This document shows positions 10,004-19,101 of a stretch of DNA of 64,000 nt, piece after piece. The position numbers were made by a program, and so were the translations under genes. The stretch is from Nocardia alba NBRC 108234. Its GTDB lineage: Bacteria > Actinomycetota > Actinomycetes > Mycobacteriales > Mycobacteriaceae. The DNA lies in the NCBI RefSeq assembly GCF_001612665.1, contig NZ_BDAX01000001.1, positions 306,044-370,043 on the forward strand. The letters are read 5' to 3'. Numbering within the stretch: the first letter of the stretch is position 1; every line of letters starts with the position of its first letter. The notes below the pieces were generated by a model. That model did not search any database. It saw only the letters and a program-made list of their open reading frames with translations, and had not been told where the DNA came from.

Positions 10004-10415
10004 TCAGCGTGTTTCCGCCATTGGCATCGCCATGGGTGTGGTCGGCGCGATTGCGGCAGGACTGGCCGGTAAGCATGTTGGTCGTGGCGCCGGTGATAAC
10101 CGAGTCGAGCCGGTCGCGGGTTTCGCTCAGCTCGGCGAGCTGTCTGTCGATGTGATCGCGTTGTTCGGCCAGCCGGGCAAGCAGTTCCGGTGTGGCGTCG
10201 CCGTCGACAACGCACGGCATGAGCTCGACGATGGCCTTGCTGGACAGGCCGGCGAGGTACAGCTGCTGGATCAGCCGGACCCGGTCGACGGCGCTGCCGG
10301 GGTAATGGCGCTGACCACTGGGGCTGCGTTCGGCGGCGAGCAGACTTTGCTCCTCGTAGTACCGCAGTGCCCGGACACTGACCCCGGTCCTAGCGGCGAG
10401 TTCCCCGATACGCAT
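9999..10415 (-). CDS. MerR family transcriptional regulator
   Basis: A 138-residue protein that opens directly with the MerR helix-turn-helix MRIGELAARTGVSVRALRYYE, then the wing segment RHYPGSAVDRVRLI. A dimerisation coiled coil follows (ARLAEQRDHIDRQLAELSETRDRL, about 85-110). ATG at 10413-10415. The short C-terminus contains a single Cys and two His (CRNRADHTHGD), but no clear metal site. It is divergent from the alpha/beta hydrolase, and a perfect dyad lies in the hydrolase promoter spacer, the classic MerR activation arrangement. The last ~20 residues may be altered by the rearrangement that truncated the next gene. Confidence 0.85.
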   Translation of the reverse strand: MRIGELAARTGVSVRALRYYEEQSLLAAERSPSGQRHYPGSAVDRVRLIQQLYLAGLSSKAIVELMPCVVDGDATPELLARLAEQRDHIDRQLAELSETRDRLDSVITGATTNMLTGQSCRNRADHTHGDANGGNTLM

Positions 10416-10446
10416 CCGCCCTCTTCGTGATGTGCCGCACAACTGT

Positions 10447-10478
10447 TTGCCTCTGACGTCAACGTCAGATTTTAGCGT
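10447..10478 (+). promoter_or_regulatory. MerR-type promoter with operator in the spacer
   Basis: TTGCCT at 10447-10452 and TAGCGT at 10473-10478 are separated by 20 bases. The spacer contains the dyad CTGACGTCAACGTCAG (10453-10468, 7-bp arms, 2-base centre). MerR regulators act on promoters with overlong 19-20 bp spacers, so this probably drives the hydrolase at 10535. Confidence 0.6.
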
Positions 10479-10534
10479 AGCTGGTGTGGGGCTGATCGCC
10501 CCTTCTCTGTCCGTCCACACAGAAGGAAACCCCC

Positions 10535-11485
10535 ATGACCACGTCCGAAACTGCGGCGACCAGCGTCACCGGCGGCCTCGCCGCCACCCCGATCATCTCG
10601 GTCAAACCGATCGTTCTGCCTGCCGTCGAGCGCGGCAACGACCTGCACGTACGCGTGTCCGCGCCGGTTACCGGGCGCGATCTGCCGATCATCTTGTTCG
10701 CGCATGGATTCGGCTCGAACCTGGACGGCTACGCACCCCTGACCGACTACTGGGCTGCCCACGGCTTTGTGGTGTTCCAGGCCACCCATCTGGACTCCAA
10801 GAGGCTGAAGCTGACTGAGCAGGACCCCCGCAAACTCCAGATGTGGCGGTTCCGCGTCGCCGACATGAAACGCATCCTTGACGACCTCGACGTGCTGGAA
10901 GCAGCCGTCCCTGGCCTTGCCGGGCGCTCGGACCACGGCAGCATCGCCGTGGCCGGACATTCCTTCGGCGGCCAGACCGCCGCGATCCTGCTGGGTCTGC
11001 GCGTCACCGACCCGCAGACCGGAGTAGCAGAAGACCTCTCCGACTCTCGGATCACAACGGGTGTCCTACTGGCCACGGCAGGGAAGGGCGGCGACGACCT
11101 GACCCCCTTCGCCGCCGCGAACCTCCCCTGGCTGCGGGACCAGGACTTCTCTCACATCACCTCGTCGGCCCTCGTGGTCGCCGGAGACAGGGACGAGCTC
11201 CCGCTGACCACCCGGGGACCTGAATGGACCACCGACCCCTTCACCCTCAGCCCCGGCGACAAGAGCTTGCTCACACTCTTCGGCGCCCAGCACTTCCTCG
11301 GAGGCGTCTCCGGCTACGACGCAGCCGAGACCACCGACGAGAACCCCGCACGCGTCGCGCTCATCCAACAGGTCACCCTCGCCTACCTGCGCCACGCTCT
11401 CGGCATCGATAGCTCCACTTGGACAGCGGCCCAAGCGGCCCTCGCCGGCACCCGCCATTCGATCGGACGACTCGAATCCAAATGA
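10535..11485 (+). CDS. Alpha/beta hydrolase (chlorophyllase/dienelactone-hydrolase-like)
   Basis: A 316-residue alpha/beta hydrolase. LFAHGFGSN forms the oxyanion-hole turn near residue 53. The nucleophile elbow GHSFGG lies near 147, VVAGDRDEL near 216 holds a candidate acid, and AQHFLGG near 249 the catalytic His. No signal peptide is visible, so the enzyme is probably cytoplasmic. ATG is preceded by AGAAGGAAA. Transcription appears to depend on the divergent MerR protein. The substrate is unknown; the family includes esterases and lactonases, and the MerR pairing suggests a response to a small toxic or xenobiotic ester (inference). Confidence 0.82.
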   Translation: MTTSETAATSVTGGLAATPIISVKPIVLPAVERGNDLHVRVSAPVTGRDLPIILFAHGFGSNLDGYAPLTDYWAAHGFVVFQATHLDSKRLKLTEQDPRKLQMWRFRVADMKRILDDLDVLEAAVPGLAGRSDHGSIAVAGHSFGGQTAAILLGLRVTDPQTGVAEDLSDSRITTGVLLATAGKGGDDLTPFAAANLPWLRDQDFSHITSSALVVAGDRDELPLTTRGPEWTTDPFTLSPGDKSLLTLFGAQHFLGGVSGYDAAETTDENPARVALIQQVTLAYLRHALGIDSSTWTAAQAALAGTRHSIGRLESK

Positions 11486-11707
11486 GGGGTGCCGTAAAGA
11501 TCGGCGTGCAGGGGGTGGTTGCGGTCACCGGTATCGCCCGAACCCTACTGGCGGCCAACATGTTCCAGACGCGACGCCTCGGCACCCCGCACGCGAGACC
11601 GACGGGGTACCGAAGCGAATTCTCGGTAGCGCCGGGCTCCGCCCGCATCGCGGGACAACGCGCGGGGTGCGCTGCTCGCACCGTCGCCGAAACCGTGACG
11701 TCACCGG

Positions 11708-12856
11708 CTACAGCGAGCGGGCGATCAGTTCCTTCATGATCTCGTTCGTTCCCGCGAGAATGCGCAGGACCCGGGCGCTGGTGAAGATCTCCGAGATCGG
11801 GTACTCGGTCATGAATCCGTATCCGCCGAACAGTTGCAGGCACCGGTCGGCGACCACGCTCAACTGATCGGTGAGCCAGTATTTGGCCATCGATGCCGTG
11901 GTCACGTCGAGCTCGCCCGCCAGGTGGTCGGTGAGACAGTCGTCGAGGAAGACGCGGGAGATTCGGGCGATGGTGGCGCACTCGGCGAGCTCGAACTTGG
12001 TGTTCTGGAAGCCCAGCAGTGGTTTTCCGAAGGCCTGCCGGTCCTTGGTGTAAGCGATGGTCATCGCGACCGCGGCCTCCATCGCCGCCACCGCCATCAC
12101 CGCGCAGACGAGTCGCTCCTGCTGCAGCAGCTTCATCATCTGATAGAAGCCCTGGCCCTCGGCCTCGCCGAGCAGGTTGCCCACCGGCACCCGCAGGCCG
12201 TCGAAGAACAGCTCGGCGGTGTCCTGGCCGGTGCCGCCGATCTTGTGCAGGGTCCGCCCGCGGGTGAAGCCGGGGGTGTCGTCACCGACCTCCGCGACGA
12301 TGAGCGACACCCCGGCGGCGCCCTTGTCGGGGTCGGTCTTGGCGGCGATGATGACCGCGTCGCACAGCGCGCCGTTGCTGATGAACATCTTCGAACCGGT
12401 GATGACGTACTCGTCGCCGTCGCGCACCGCCCTGGCCTGGATGTTCTGCAGGTCCGATCCTGTTCCCGGTTCGGTCATCGCGATCGAGAGCAGGCAGTCG
12501 CCGCTGGCCACCTTGGGCAGCAGGCGCGCCTTGAGCTCCTCGGAGGCGAATTCGACGAGATAGGGCGCGACGATCCCGGAATGGATCGAGATGCCCATGG
12601 CGGTGTCGCCCGCCCGCGACTGCGCCTCGATGATCGCGGCCTCATGGGCGAACGTGCCGCCTCCGCCGCCGTACTCCTCCGGGATCGACGGGGCCAGCAA
12701 GCCGAGCTTGCCCGCCTTGCGGTAGAGGTCGCGGTCGGGATGGCCCTGCTGCTTGTACCGCTCGGCGCCAGGAAGCACCTCCTTCTCGAAGAACTTCGTC
12801 GCGAGTTCGCGCACGGCCTCGATCTCGTCGTCTACCCAGCCCGCGTGTGCGGTCAT
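11708..12856 (-). CDS. Acyl-CoA dehydrogenase
   Basis: A 382-residue acyl-CoA dehydrogenase. Both classical signatures are present: SIAMTEPGTGSDLQ near residue 128 and QLFGGYGFMTEYPISEIF in the C-terminal part. The catalytic Glu is probably in LLQQERL, the isovaleryl/long-chain position, since the C-terminal motif reads AGTNEIM. ATG at 12854-12856 has GGGAGG upstream and is preferred to a start 63 bases earlier. No partner gene is adjacent; the upstream dyad matches the one in front of fadA, suggesting co-regulation by the TetR at 5080-5778. Confidence 0.9.
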   Translation of the reverse strand: MTAHAGWVDDEIEAVRELATKFFEKEVLPGAERYKQQGHPDRDLYRKAGKLGLLAPSIPEEYGGGGGTFAHEAAIIEAQSRAGDTAMGISIHSGIVAPYLVEFASEELKARLLPKVASGDCLLSIAMTEPGTGSDLQNIQARAVRDGDEYVITGSKMFISNGALCDAVIIAAKTDPDKGAAGVSLIVAEVGDDTPGFTRGRTLHKIGGTGQDTAELFFDGLRVPVGNLLGEAEGQGFYQMMKLLQQERLVCAVMAVAAMEAAVAMTIAYTKDRQAFGKPLLGFQNTKFELAECATIARISRVFLDDCLTDHLAGELDVTTASMAKYWLTDQLSVVADRCLQLFGGYGFMTEYPISEIFTSARVLRILAGTNEIMKELIARSL

Positions 12857-12884
12857 CAGTGCCTCCCAGGACCCAATATGCCTT

Positions 12885-12910
12885 AATCTGCGAAAACAGC
12901 TTGTCAGATA
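12885..12910. promoter_or_regulatory. Dyad matching the fadA operator
   Basis: AATCTG (12885-12890), 14 bases, CAGATA (12905-12910). Spacing and half-sites are the same as the second dyad upstream of fadA, and both spacers end in TTGT. It lies 29 bases upstream of the acyl-CoA dehydrogenase start. Confidence 0.5.
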
Positions 12911-12959
12911 TATTGGCACAACGTCAATAGTGGTCGGTGGGCGGTCCGGGCCGTCGCGA

Positions 12960-14027
12960 TCAGCGGCGCGCCCTGGTGCGCCGGTAGGCGGCCGGAGTGG
13001 TGGTCGTCCAGCGCTTGAAGGCGCGCACGAACGAGCCTGCCTCGGTGTAGCCGAGACGCACCGCGATCTCCCCGACCGAGAGCGCGGTGGCGCTCAGCAT
13101 GTCCTCGGCCAGACCGCGCCGTGCCTCGTCGAGCAGGACCCGGTAGCTGGTTCCGTCCGCGGCGAGATGGCGCCGCAGAGTGCGGCCGGTGACCCCGAGA
13201 TCGTGCGCGACCGCGTCCAGTGACGGCGGTATCGCGATCCCCACGGCACCGGTTCCCGCCAGCAGATGATCGCGAACATCGGCCGCTGTTCCGGTGCGGG
13301 TGGTCCGGCGGTCGATCAGGTCACGGCATTGCGCCAGGCACAGGGTGAGCGTGGCCTGGTTCGCCTGTGGCAGTGGCCGGCGCAGCGTTTCGGCGGCGAT
13401 CACGATGCTGGTCTCCGGCTGCCCGTATCGGGGCGCGACGCCGAGGATCGCGGCGATCAGGTCGTCGTAGCCGGGTGCTGGAAACGCGAACCGTGCGTCG
13501 CGGACCTCCACCGGTGCGCCGAGCAGGTCGTCGAGCACCCGGTGCATCGCGAAGGTGTCGCGTTCGACGAGGAATCGCGCTACGTCATCGGGAATCCGAT
13601 CGTGCCGGATCCGGGCGATCATCTGCCGGTCGTCGAACTCCACCACCGGAGTGCAGAAGGCGAAGCTCAATCGAAAGTAGCTCAGCGCCAAGGAGATCGC
13701 CTCGCCGAGCGTGGGGCTGGTGATCCAAGCGTAGCCATAGATGCCGAAGGTGCTGATGTGGTATCTGCGACCGACTTCGATGCCGAGCGCGGGCCGGTCG
13801 GGGAATTCGCGCAGCAGATTGCGCACCACCAGCAGTTCCGTGCGGGCATCGATCTGGCGGTCGGCGGAGTCGAGGTCGGCGACCGACAAGCCGGTACCGG
13901 CGAGGATCGAGGCGGCCTCGGCTCCCTGCTCGATCGCGAAGTGAGTCATCACAGCGACGCTGGCGACACCTCGTGGGAAGTCCCACGTGTCCAGCTCTGG
14001 CTCCTGCCGCGCGTGCATGCCCGTCAT
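12960..14027 (-). CDS. AraC family transcriptional regulator with OruR/ArgR-like N-terminal domain
   Basis: About 355 residues. The N-terminal arabinose-binding-type domain (WDFPRGVASVAVMTHF onwards) is followed by a C-terminal AraC HTH pair, visible as TGRTLRRHLAADGTSYR and IAVRLGYTEAGSFVRAFKRW, then TPAAYRR at the end. This layout is common among actinobacterial lipid regulators. It is divergent from the Baeyer-Villiger monooxygenase with about 100 bases between, and probably activates it. The start is uncertain: ATG at 14027 is given, but a GTG at 14075 and an ATG at 14018 are also possible, none with a convincing ribosome-binding site. Confidence 0.82.
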   Translation of the reverse strand: MTGMHARQEPELDTWDFPRGVASVAVMTHFAIEQGAEAASILAGTGLSVADLDSADRQIDARTELLVVRNLLREFPDRPALGIEVGRRYHISTFGIYGYAWITSPTLGEAISLALSYFRLSFAFCTPVVEFDDRQMIARIRHDRIPDDVARFLVERDTFAMHRVLDDLLGAPVEVRDARFAFPAPGYDDLIAAILGVAPRYGQPETSIVIAAETLRRPLPQANQATLTLCLAQCRDLIDRRTTRTGTAADVRDHLLAGTGAVGIAIPPSLDAVAHDLGVTGRTLRRHLAADGTSYRVLLDEARRGLAEDMLSATALSVGEIAVRLGYTEAGSFVRAFKRWTTTTPAAYRRTRARR

Positions 14028-14129
14028 TATGGCCTGAAATGTCAATTTCCTGTCCGCGGTCATCCTCGTCACCACTCGCCCGGCGGCCTAGCGTTGACCG
14101 AAGAAATCCATGACATGAGGAGTTCCGCA

Positions 14130-15614
14130 ATGCGCGTTCGGACAATGCCGTCCGTTGTCATCATCGGTACCGGGTTCGGCGGCCTCGGTATGGCGATGGA
14201 ATTACTGCGCCATGGATTCGACGACCTCGTCATCCTGGAGCGGGCCTCGGACGTGGGTGGGGTGTGGCGCGAGAACACCTACCCGGGCGCCGGTTGCGAT
14301 ATTCCGTCCCCGCTCTACTCGTATTCCTATGAGCCGAAATCCGATTGGCCCAAGCGGTTCTCGGGGCAGCCCGACATCCACGCCTATCTGCGGGACGTGG
14401 CGCGCGACAACGGTCTGCTCGAGCGGATCCGATTCGAATCGGAGGTGACCGAAGCCCGCTTCGACGATGCGACCGGGACCTGGACGGTGCGCACCGCCGA
14501 CGGTTACGAGACAACCACCGACGTGCTGATTTCCGCGGTCGGTCAGCTTTCGCGGCCCGCGCTGCCCGCCATCGCGGGGCTCGGTACGTTCGCCGGACCC
14601 GCGTTCCACTCCGCGCAGTGGGATCACAGCGTCGACCTGACGGGCAAGCGGGTGGCCGTGGTCGGCACCGGTGCCAGCGCGATCCAGTTCGTGCCCGCTA
14701 TCGTGCCGCGCGTGGGGGCGCTGACGCTGTTCCAGCGCTCGGCGGCGTGGGTGCTGCCCAAACCCGATGTCGAGTACAAGCCGTGGCATCACCGGATGTT
14801 CGCGGCGGTGCCGCCGGTCCGCCTCGCCGAGCGATTCGCGGTCTGGGCGCTGTGTGAGTTCCTCTCGCTCGGGCTCGTCGACGTCACCGCGATCAGGGGC
14901 GTCCTCACCAGGATCGCCGTGAATCATCTGCGCGGGCAGGTCGCCGATCCGGAACTGCGCGCGAAACTGACGCCCGACTACCCGGCCGGCTGCAAGCGTG
15001 GGCTGTTCTCCAACACCTACTATCCGGCGCTCACCCAGCCGCACGTGCGGGTCGAGACGACCGAGATCACCGAAATCGTGCCGACCGGGGTGCGAACCGC
15101 CGACGGCGTGCTGCACGAAGTGGACGTGATCGTCTACGGAACCGGGTTCAAGGGCACCGAATTCCTGTGGCCGATGGCGATTCGCGGCGCGAACGGGCGC
15201 GCGCTCGAGGACGAATGGCAGGGCGGTGCCCGCGCCTATCACGGCATCACGGTTCCCGAATTCCCGAACATGTTCCTGGTGTACGGGCCCAATACGAACC
15301 TCGGCGTCGGTTCGATCGTCTACATGATCGAGTCGCAGGCCCGTTATATCCGCCAGGCGATGCAGGAACTGTCCCGCCATCCGGCGCACACCCTCGAGGT
15401 GCGCCGCGCCGTGGCCGAGGACTACGACGTGAAGCTGCGGGCGCGCCTGGACCGGACGCCGTGGGGTCTGTGCTCGAGCTGGTACCGCAATGCCGCGGGC
15501 CGGATCACCAACAACTGGCCGGGCGGGGTCGCGAGTTATCGATGGCAGACCCGAACGCTGCGTCCCGAGCGTTTTCACCTGAAAGCCCGCGCGACAACGA
15601 CTGCGGGGCAGTGA
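14130..15614 (+). CDS. Flavin-containing Baeyer-Villiger monooxygenase
   Basis: A 494-residue class B flavin monooxygenase. The FAD site GTGFGGLG lies at residues 13-20 and the NADP site VVGTGASA near 175. Between them is the Baeyer-Villiger fingerprint FAGPAFHSAQW (F-x-G-x-x-x-H-x-x-x-W) near 154. The C-terminal family motif YGTGFK is near 339. Such enzymes insert oxygen next to a ketone, giving an ester or lactone, using NADPH and O2. ATG follows GAGGAG. The divergent AraC regulator probably controls it. DUF2236 and TetR genes lie downstream; the aldehyde dehydrogenase beyond could process a product (inference). Confidence 0.9.
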   Translation: MRVRTMPSVVIIGTGFGGLGMAMELLRHGFDDLVILERASDVGGVWRENTYPGAGCDIPSPLYSYSYEPKSDWPKRFSGQPDIHAYLRDVARDNGLLERIRFESEVTEARFDDATGTWTVRTADGYETTTDVLISAVGQLSRPALPAIAGLGTFAGPAFHSAQWDHSVDLTGKRVAVVGTGASAIQFVPAIVPRVGALTLFQRSAAWVLPKPDVEYKPWHHRMFAAVPPVRLAERFAVWALCEFLSLGLVDVTAIRGVLTRIAVNHLRGQVADPELRAKLTPDYPAGCKRGLFSNTYYPALTQPHVRVETTEITEIVPTGVRTADGVLHEVDVIVYGTGFKGTEFLWPMAIRGANGRALEDEWQGGARAYHGITVPEFPNMFLVYGPNTNLGVGSIVYMIESQARYIRQAMQELSRHPAHTLEVRRAVAEDYDVKLRARLDRTPWGLCSSWYRNAAGRITNNWPGGVASYRWQTRTLRPERFHLKARATTTAGQ

Positions 15615-15823
15615 TATTCGGGTGTTCTCCGGCACCGTGGCCGACGTGCGTGGCGACGGCGACGGTGCTGCGTCGACGGGACCGGACCGACCTGCTCGAC
15701 TGAGGGTGCGGTGGATCCGCGGGGGTTCCGCTGAGTCGATAAGTGGAATATCATCTCAACGTGTCATTGCCTCAGGAGTTCTCGACGGCTCGGAGGCTTG
15801 TGGAAGATGAGAGGCGCAGGACT

Positions 15824-16708
15824 ATGGGTGAAGTGGCAGCGGTAAGCGGGCGTGTGACGGCAGGCGATCGCGGCGAGGTCCTGCGGTGTCGATACGGCAC
15901 TGTCGACGATTTCGATATCGAGCGATTTCTCGACGGGATCGGCGCCTTCGCCGGGGCGGGCGCGAATGTGATCGTGCAGCTCGCGAACCGGCCGGTGGGC
16001 TACGGCGTCGTGGAGAGCACGGTCGAGTCCGGCCGCGCCGACGTGCACCCGTGGAAGCGATTGCGCACCACGCTGACCTACATCGCGGTGGCGATGCTGG
16101 GCACCGAGGACGACCGCAACGTGTACCGCGAGGCGGTCGGCAGCGTCCATCGCCGCGTTCGTTCGTCGCCGGGCGCCGAGGTGAAATACAACGCGTTCGA
16201 CCCTGAGCTGCAGAAATGGGTCGCCGTCTGTCTGTGCTGGGGAGTCATGGATATCCACGAACGCCTCTACGGGTCGCTGGACAAAGACACCAAGGAGGTC
16301 TTCGTGCAGTACGGGGCCAGGTTCGGCACCGGCTTGCAGATGCGGCCCGACATGTGGCCCGCCGATCTGGCGGAGTTCGAGAGCTACTTCGAGGCGGGGC
16401 TGGCGAGCATGCGGATCGACGACGTGGTCGCCGAATATCTGCGCAAGCTGGTCGGTATGCGCAATGTTCCCCGGCCACGCCGAGTCGCCGATTTCCATCG
16501 TTTCGCCGTCACCGGACTGCTGCCCGAGTCCATGCGCGCACAGCTCTACCTGCCCTGGACCGACGAGCAGGAACGGCGGCATCGGCTGACGTTCCGCGTC
16601 CTCGGCGCCATCTACGGACGGTTGCCCGTCCGTGCCCGCATCCTGCCGTACTCGACCATGCTGTGGGACATGCGGCGGCGCGGGAGACTCGGCCGTCCGC
16701 TGGTCTGA
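15824..16708 (+). CDS. DUF2236 (MpaB-type oxygenase family) protein
   Basis: About 294 residues. The family pattern is clear: RCRYGTVDDFDIERFLDGIGAFAGAG at the N-terminus, ANRPVGYGVVEST, and the central WGVMDIHERLYGSLD. DUF2236 members include the latex-clearing and mycophenolate-pathway MpaB oxygenases, which bind heme or metal through His. The precise activity here is not determined. ATG at 15824-15826 with AGGCGCAGG upstream is preferred; an earlier ATG at 15743 is possible. The gene follows the monooxygenase by about 210 bases and overlaps a dyad that may control the next tetR. Confidence 0.75.
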   Translation: MGEVAAVSGRVTAGDRGEVLRCRYGTVDDFDIERFLDGIGAFAGAGANVIVQLANRPVGYGVVESTVESGRADVHPWKRLRTTLTYIAVAMLGTEDDRNVYREAVGSVHRRVRSSPGAEVKYNAFDPELQKWVAVCLCWGVMDIHERLYGSLDKDTKEVFVQYGARFGTGLQMRPDMWPADLAEFESYFEAGLASMRIDDVVAEYLRKLVGMRNVPRPRRVADFHRFAVTGLLPESMRAQLYLPWTDEQERRHRLTFRVLGAIYGRLPVRARILPYSTMLWDMRRRGRLGRPLV

Positions 16709-16718
16709 CAGAGTCAGA
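16704..16718. promoter_or_regulatory. Dyad upstream of the tetR gene
   Basis: TCTGAC-AGA-GTCAGA, perfect 6-bp arms, spanning the DUF2236 stop and lying 63 bases before the tetR start. The core CTGACAGAGT recurs on the opposite strand in the aldehyde dehydrogenase promoter (19125-19135). Confidence 0.45.
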
Positions 16719-16780
16719 GGTTGCGAGCTATCGGCAGACCACATTATGTTCGGGCTCTTGTCAGCTGAGGGGAATGGGAT

Positions 16781-17455
16781 ATGGCCGAGTCGATCAGGTT
16801 GCTGGCCCGGATTCGCGGACACGTCGGTGTCGAGCGCGATAATGCCGATGTCCTGAACGGCGCGTTGGCCGCGTTTCTCGACTTCGGGATCAAGCGCACC
16901 AGCATGGGGGAGGTGGCGCGGCGCGGCGGGCTGTCCCTGGCGACCCTGTATCGCCGGTTCGGTGGGAAGACCGACGTAGTTCAGGCGGTGGGGCTCTGGC
17001 AGGTCCGCCACCTGCTCGAGCAGGCCGACGCCTCGATGCGGGTGCAGGCCGAGAAGGGCGCCAGCGCAGAAGACCAGATCGTGGAACTGTTCGTCGTCTT
17101 CGCCCTCGGCCTGCGCGACAACCCGTTGCTGGACCGCCTGCTCGCCACCGACGCCGCCACCGTACTGCCCTACCTCACCACCAGCGGGGCGCCGGTGATC
17201 GAGCTCGGCCGTGACTTCCTGGCCGAGTTCATCACTCGCCTGCAGGAGGCGGGCAAGCTTCCCGCCTACGATCCGCTCCCCGTCGCCGAGTTGGTGGCTC
17301 GCACCGCGCTGTCGCTGGTGCTGACGAGGCCGACGGTCATCCCGCTCGACGACGAGGCGGCCGCGCGCCGGTTCGCCCGTGATCACATCGCACCCGGATT
17401 CCGTCCGTTGGACACACCCACCGACACCCGTGCGACCGACACGGAGCCGCGCTGA
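16781..17455 (+). CDS. TetR family transcriptional regulator
   Basis: A 224-residue TetR protein. The HTH occupies about residues 25-65: DFGIKRTSMGEVARRGGLS followed by LATLYRRFGGKTDVV. A helical effector domain follows. ATG is preceded by GAGGGGAATGGGAT. It is convergent with the aldehyde dehydrogenase gene and shares with it a 19-bp-stem terminator. A shared operator core upstream of this gene and of the dehydrogenase suggests it regulates both (inference). The disordered Asp/Thr-rich tail carries no recognisable motif. Confidence 0.85.
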   Translation: MAESIRLLARIRGHVGVERDNADVLNGALAAFLDFGIKRTSMGEVARRGGLSLATLYRRFGGKTDVVQAVGLWQVRHLLEQADASMRVQAEKGASAEDQIVELFVVFALGLRDNPLLDRLLATDAATVLPYLTTSGAPVIELGRDFLAEFITRLQEAGKLPAYDPLPVAELVARTALSLVLTRPTVIPLDDEAAARRFARDHIAPGFRPLDTPTDTRATDTEPR

Positions 17456-17481
17456 GTTCTTCGCGCGGGCACCGACAGCCG

Positions 17482-17524
17482 CTCGCCCCGGGTGAATATG
17501 TCTCGCATATTCACCCGGGGCGAG
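17482..17524. terminator. Bidirectional terminator between convergent genes
   Basis: A perfect 19-bp stem (CTCGCCCCGGGTGAATATG and its complement) with the 5-base loop TCTCG. It lies 26 bases after the tetR stop and 6 bases beyond the end of the convergent aldehyde dehydrogenase. Confidence 0.9.
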
Positions 17525-17530
17525 ACGCAC

Positions 17531-19060
17531 TCACTTGCCGAAGCGTCGCCGACCGCGAGCGCCGGTCGCGCGCATGGCATTACGCATGAACCCGAAGTTC
17601 TTCAGGCTGTACGGGTACCAGACGAGTTCGGACTTCTGCGTCGGCAGCGCCGGAGCCGTGATCGCCTGCTTGCGGCAGTACTTGCGCACCCCGTCCACGC
17701 CGCCGAATCGGTAGCCGGTGCCCGACTGACCCCAACCACCGTGGGGGAGTGCGAAATTGAACAGATTGATGGTGGCGTCGTTGATGTTCACGGCGCCGAC
17801 GGTCAATCGCCGGGCGATCGCCTGGCCACGCGACTTGTTGCCCGTCCACACCGAGGCCGACAGTCCGTACTCGGAGTCGTTGGCGAGCCGGATCGCCTCG
17901 TTCTCGTCGGCGACCTTGATGACCGGGATGGTCGGGCCGAACGTCTCCTCGGTGATGCACGACATCGAGTGATCGACGTCGACCAGGACCGTCGGTTCGA
18001 AGAAGTTCCCCTCGCCGGTGGCCTTTCCGCCGGTGAGCGCTCGCGCGCCGCCGGCGAGCGCGTCGTCGACATGGCGGGTGACGATGTCGAGCTGGGCCTG
18101 GTTGGCGAGCGGGCCGACATCGATGTTCCCGCTGCGGTCGTCGCGGCCGAGCCGCAGCGTCTTGACATGAGCCACAAGCTTGTTCACGAACTCGTCGTAC
18201 ACCGGCGCCTCGACGTACACCCGCTCCACCGAGACGCACAGCTGTCCGGCGTTGGTCAGCGCGCCGAAGGTGATGCCGTTGACCGCGCGGTCGAGGTCGG
18301 CGTCGGCCAGCACGATCGCCGGGTCCTTGCCGCCCATCTCGAGGCTGTAGGGCCGCGTGCGTTCCGCGCACGCGACCGCGATGCGGCGCCCGGTGTTGCC
18401 GGAGCCGGTGAACTGGACGAAATCAGCGTTGTCGACCACCGCGGCACCGGTCGCGCCCGACCCGGAGACCACCGTGAACACCGGCGGCGCGCCGATCTCG
18501 GCCCAGCCGCGGGCGAGCACGAGCGGCGTCAGCGGGGTCACCTCCGACGGCTTGAGCAGCACCGCGGCGCCCGCGGCCAGCGCCGGAACGAGATCGGAGG
18601 TGGGCATGGCGAGGGGGAAGTTCCACGGCGTGATGATGCCGACCACCGGATAGGGCGTGTAGGTGGTGGTCAGCTTCTTGACCCGCATCAGCGGGGTGTG
18701 GGGGCTCACGGCGGTGTCGGCGAGGAACTTCGCGGCGTTTCGCGCGTAGTAGCCCAGGAGATCGACGGTGAACGCGACCTCGACCTCGGCCTCCACCCTG
18801 GGCTTTCCCGATTCGTCCTGAATCGAATCCGCCAGCTCGTCGGCATGGTCGAGCACCCAGTCCTGCAGCTTGAGCAGCCACTGTTTGCGTCCGGCCGCGC
18901 TGATCGACGCCCACCGTGGCTGTGCCGTGCGCAGCGCGGCCGCGGCGGCGGCGACCTCCTCGGGGGTCGACACGGCAACGGTGCCGACCAGTTCTCCCGA
19001 CGCCGGGTTGCGAACAGTCAGTTCGTCGGCAGCGACGGTGGGTGTGGCGGAATCAGACAC
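17531..19060 (-). CDS. gabD2: Succinate-semialdehyde dehydrogenase-type aldehyde dehydrogenase
   Basis: A 509-residue NAD(P)-dependent aldehyde dehydrogenase. Catalytic residues are present: LEMGGKD (general base Glu) and NAGQLCVSVERVY with the nucleophilic Cys near residue 275. The substrate/cofactor segment TPWNFPLAMP is also clear. Length, the MRVKKL stretch and the C-terminal extension rich in Arg (MRATGARGRRRFGK) resemble mycobacterial GabD2. GTG at 19058-19060 follows GGAGAAC. The reaction would oxidise succinic semialdehyde or a related aldehyde to the acid. A large dyad upstream and the convergent tetR suggest induction by substrate; other aldehydes are possible. Confidence 0.85.
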   Translation of the reverse strand: MSDSATPTVAADELTVRNPASGELVGTVAVSTPEEVAAAAAALRTAQPRWASISAAGRKQWLLKLQDWVLDHADELADSIQDESGKPRVEAEVEVAFTVDLLGYYARNAAKFLADTAVSPHTPLMRVKKLTTTYTPYPVVGIITPWNFPLAMPTSDLVPALAAGAAVLLKPSEVTPLTPLVLARGWAEIGAPPVFTVVSGSGATGAAVVDNADFVQFTGSGNTGRRIAVACAERTRPYSLEMGGKDPAIVLADADLDRAVNGITFGALTNAGQLCVSVERVYVEAPVYDEFVNKLVAHVKTLRLGRDDRSGNIDVGPLANQAQLDIVTRHVDDALAGGARALTGGKATGEGNFFEPTVLVDVDHSMSCITEETFGPTIPVIKVADENEAIRLANDSEYGLSASVWTGNKSRGQAIARRLTVGAVNINDATINLFNFALPHGGWGQSGTGYRFGGVDGVRKYCRKQAITAPALPTQKSELVWYPYSLKNFGFMRNAMRATGARGRRRFGK

Positions 19061-19101
19061 TTGTTCTCCTGGGTAGCCGTATCGGTCTACTGACCACTTT
19101 A

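Noticed and set aside
11486..11707. A coding remnant between the hydrolase and the acyl-CoA dehydrogenase
   Set aside because: Short frames exist on both strands but none has a start with ribosome-binding site or recognisable residues.
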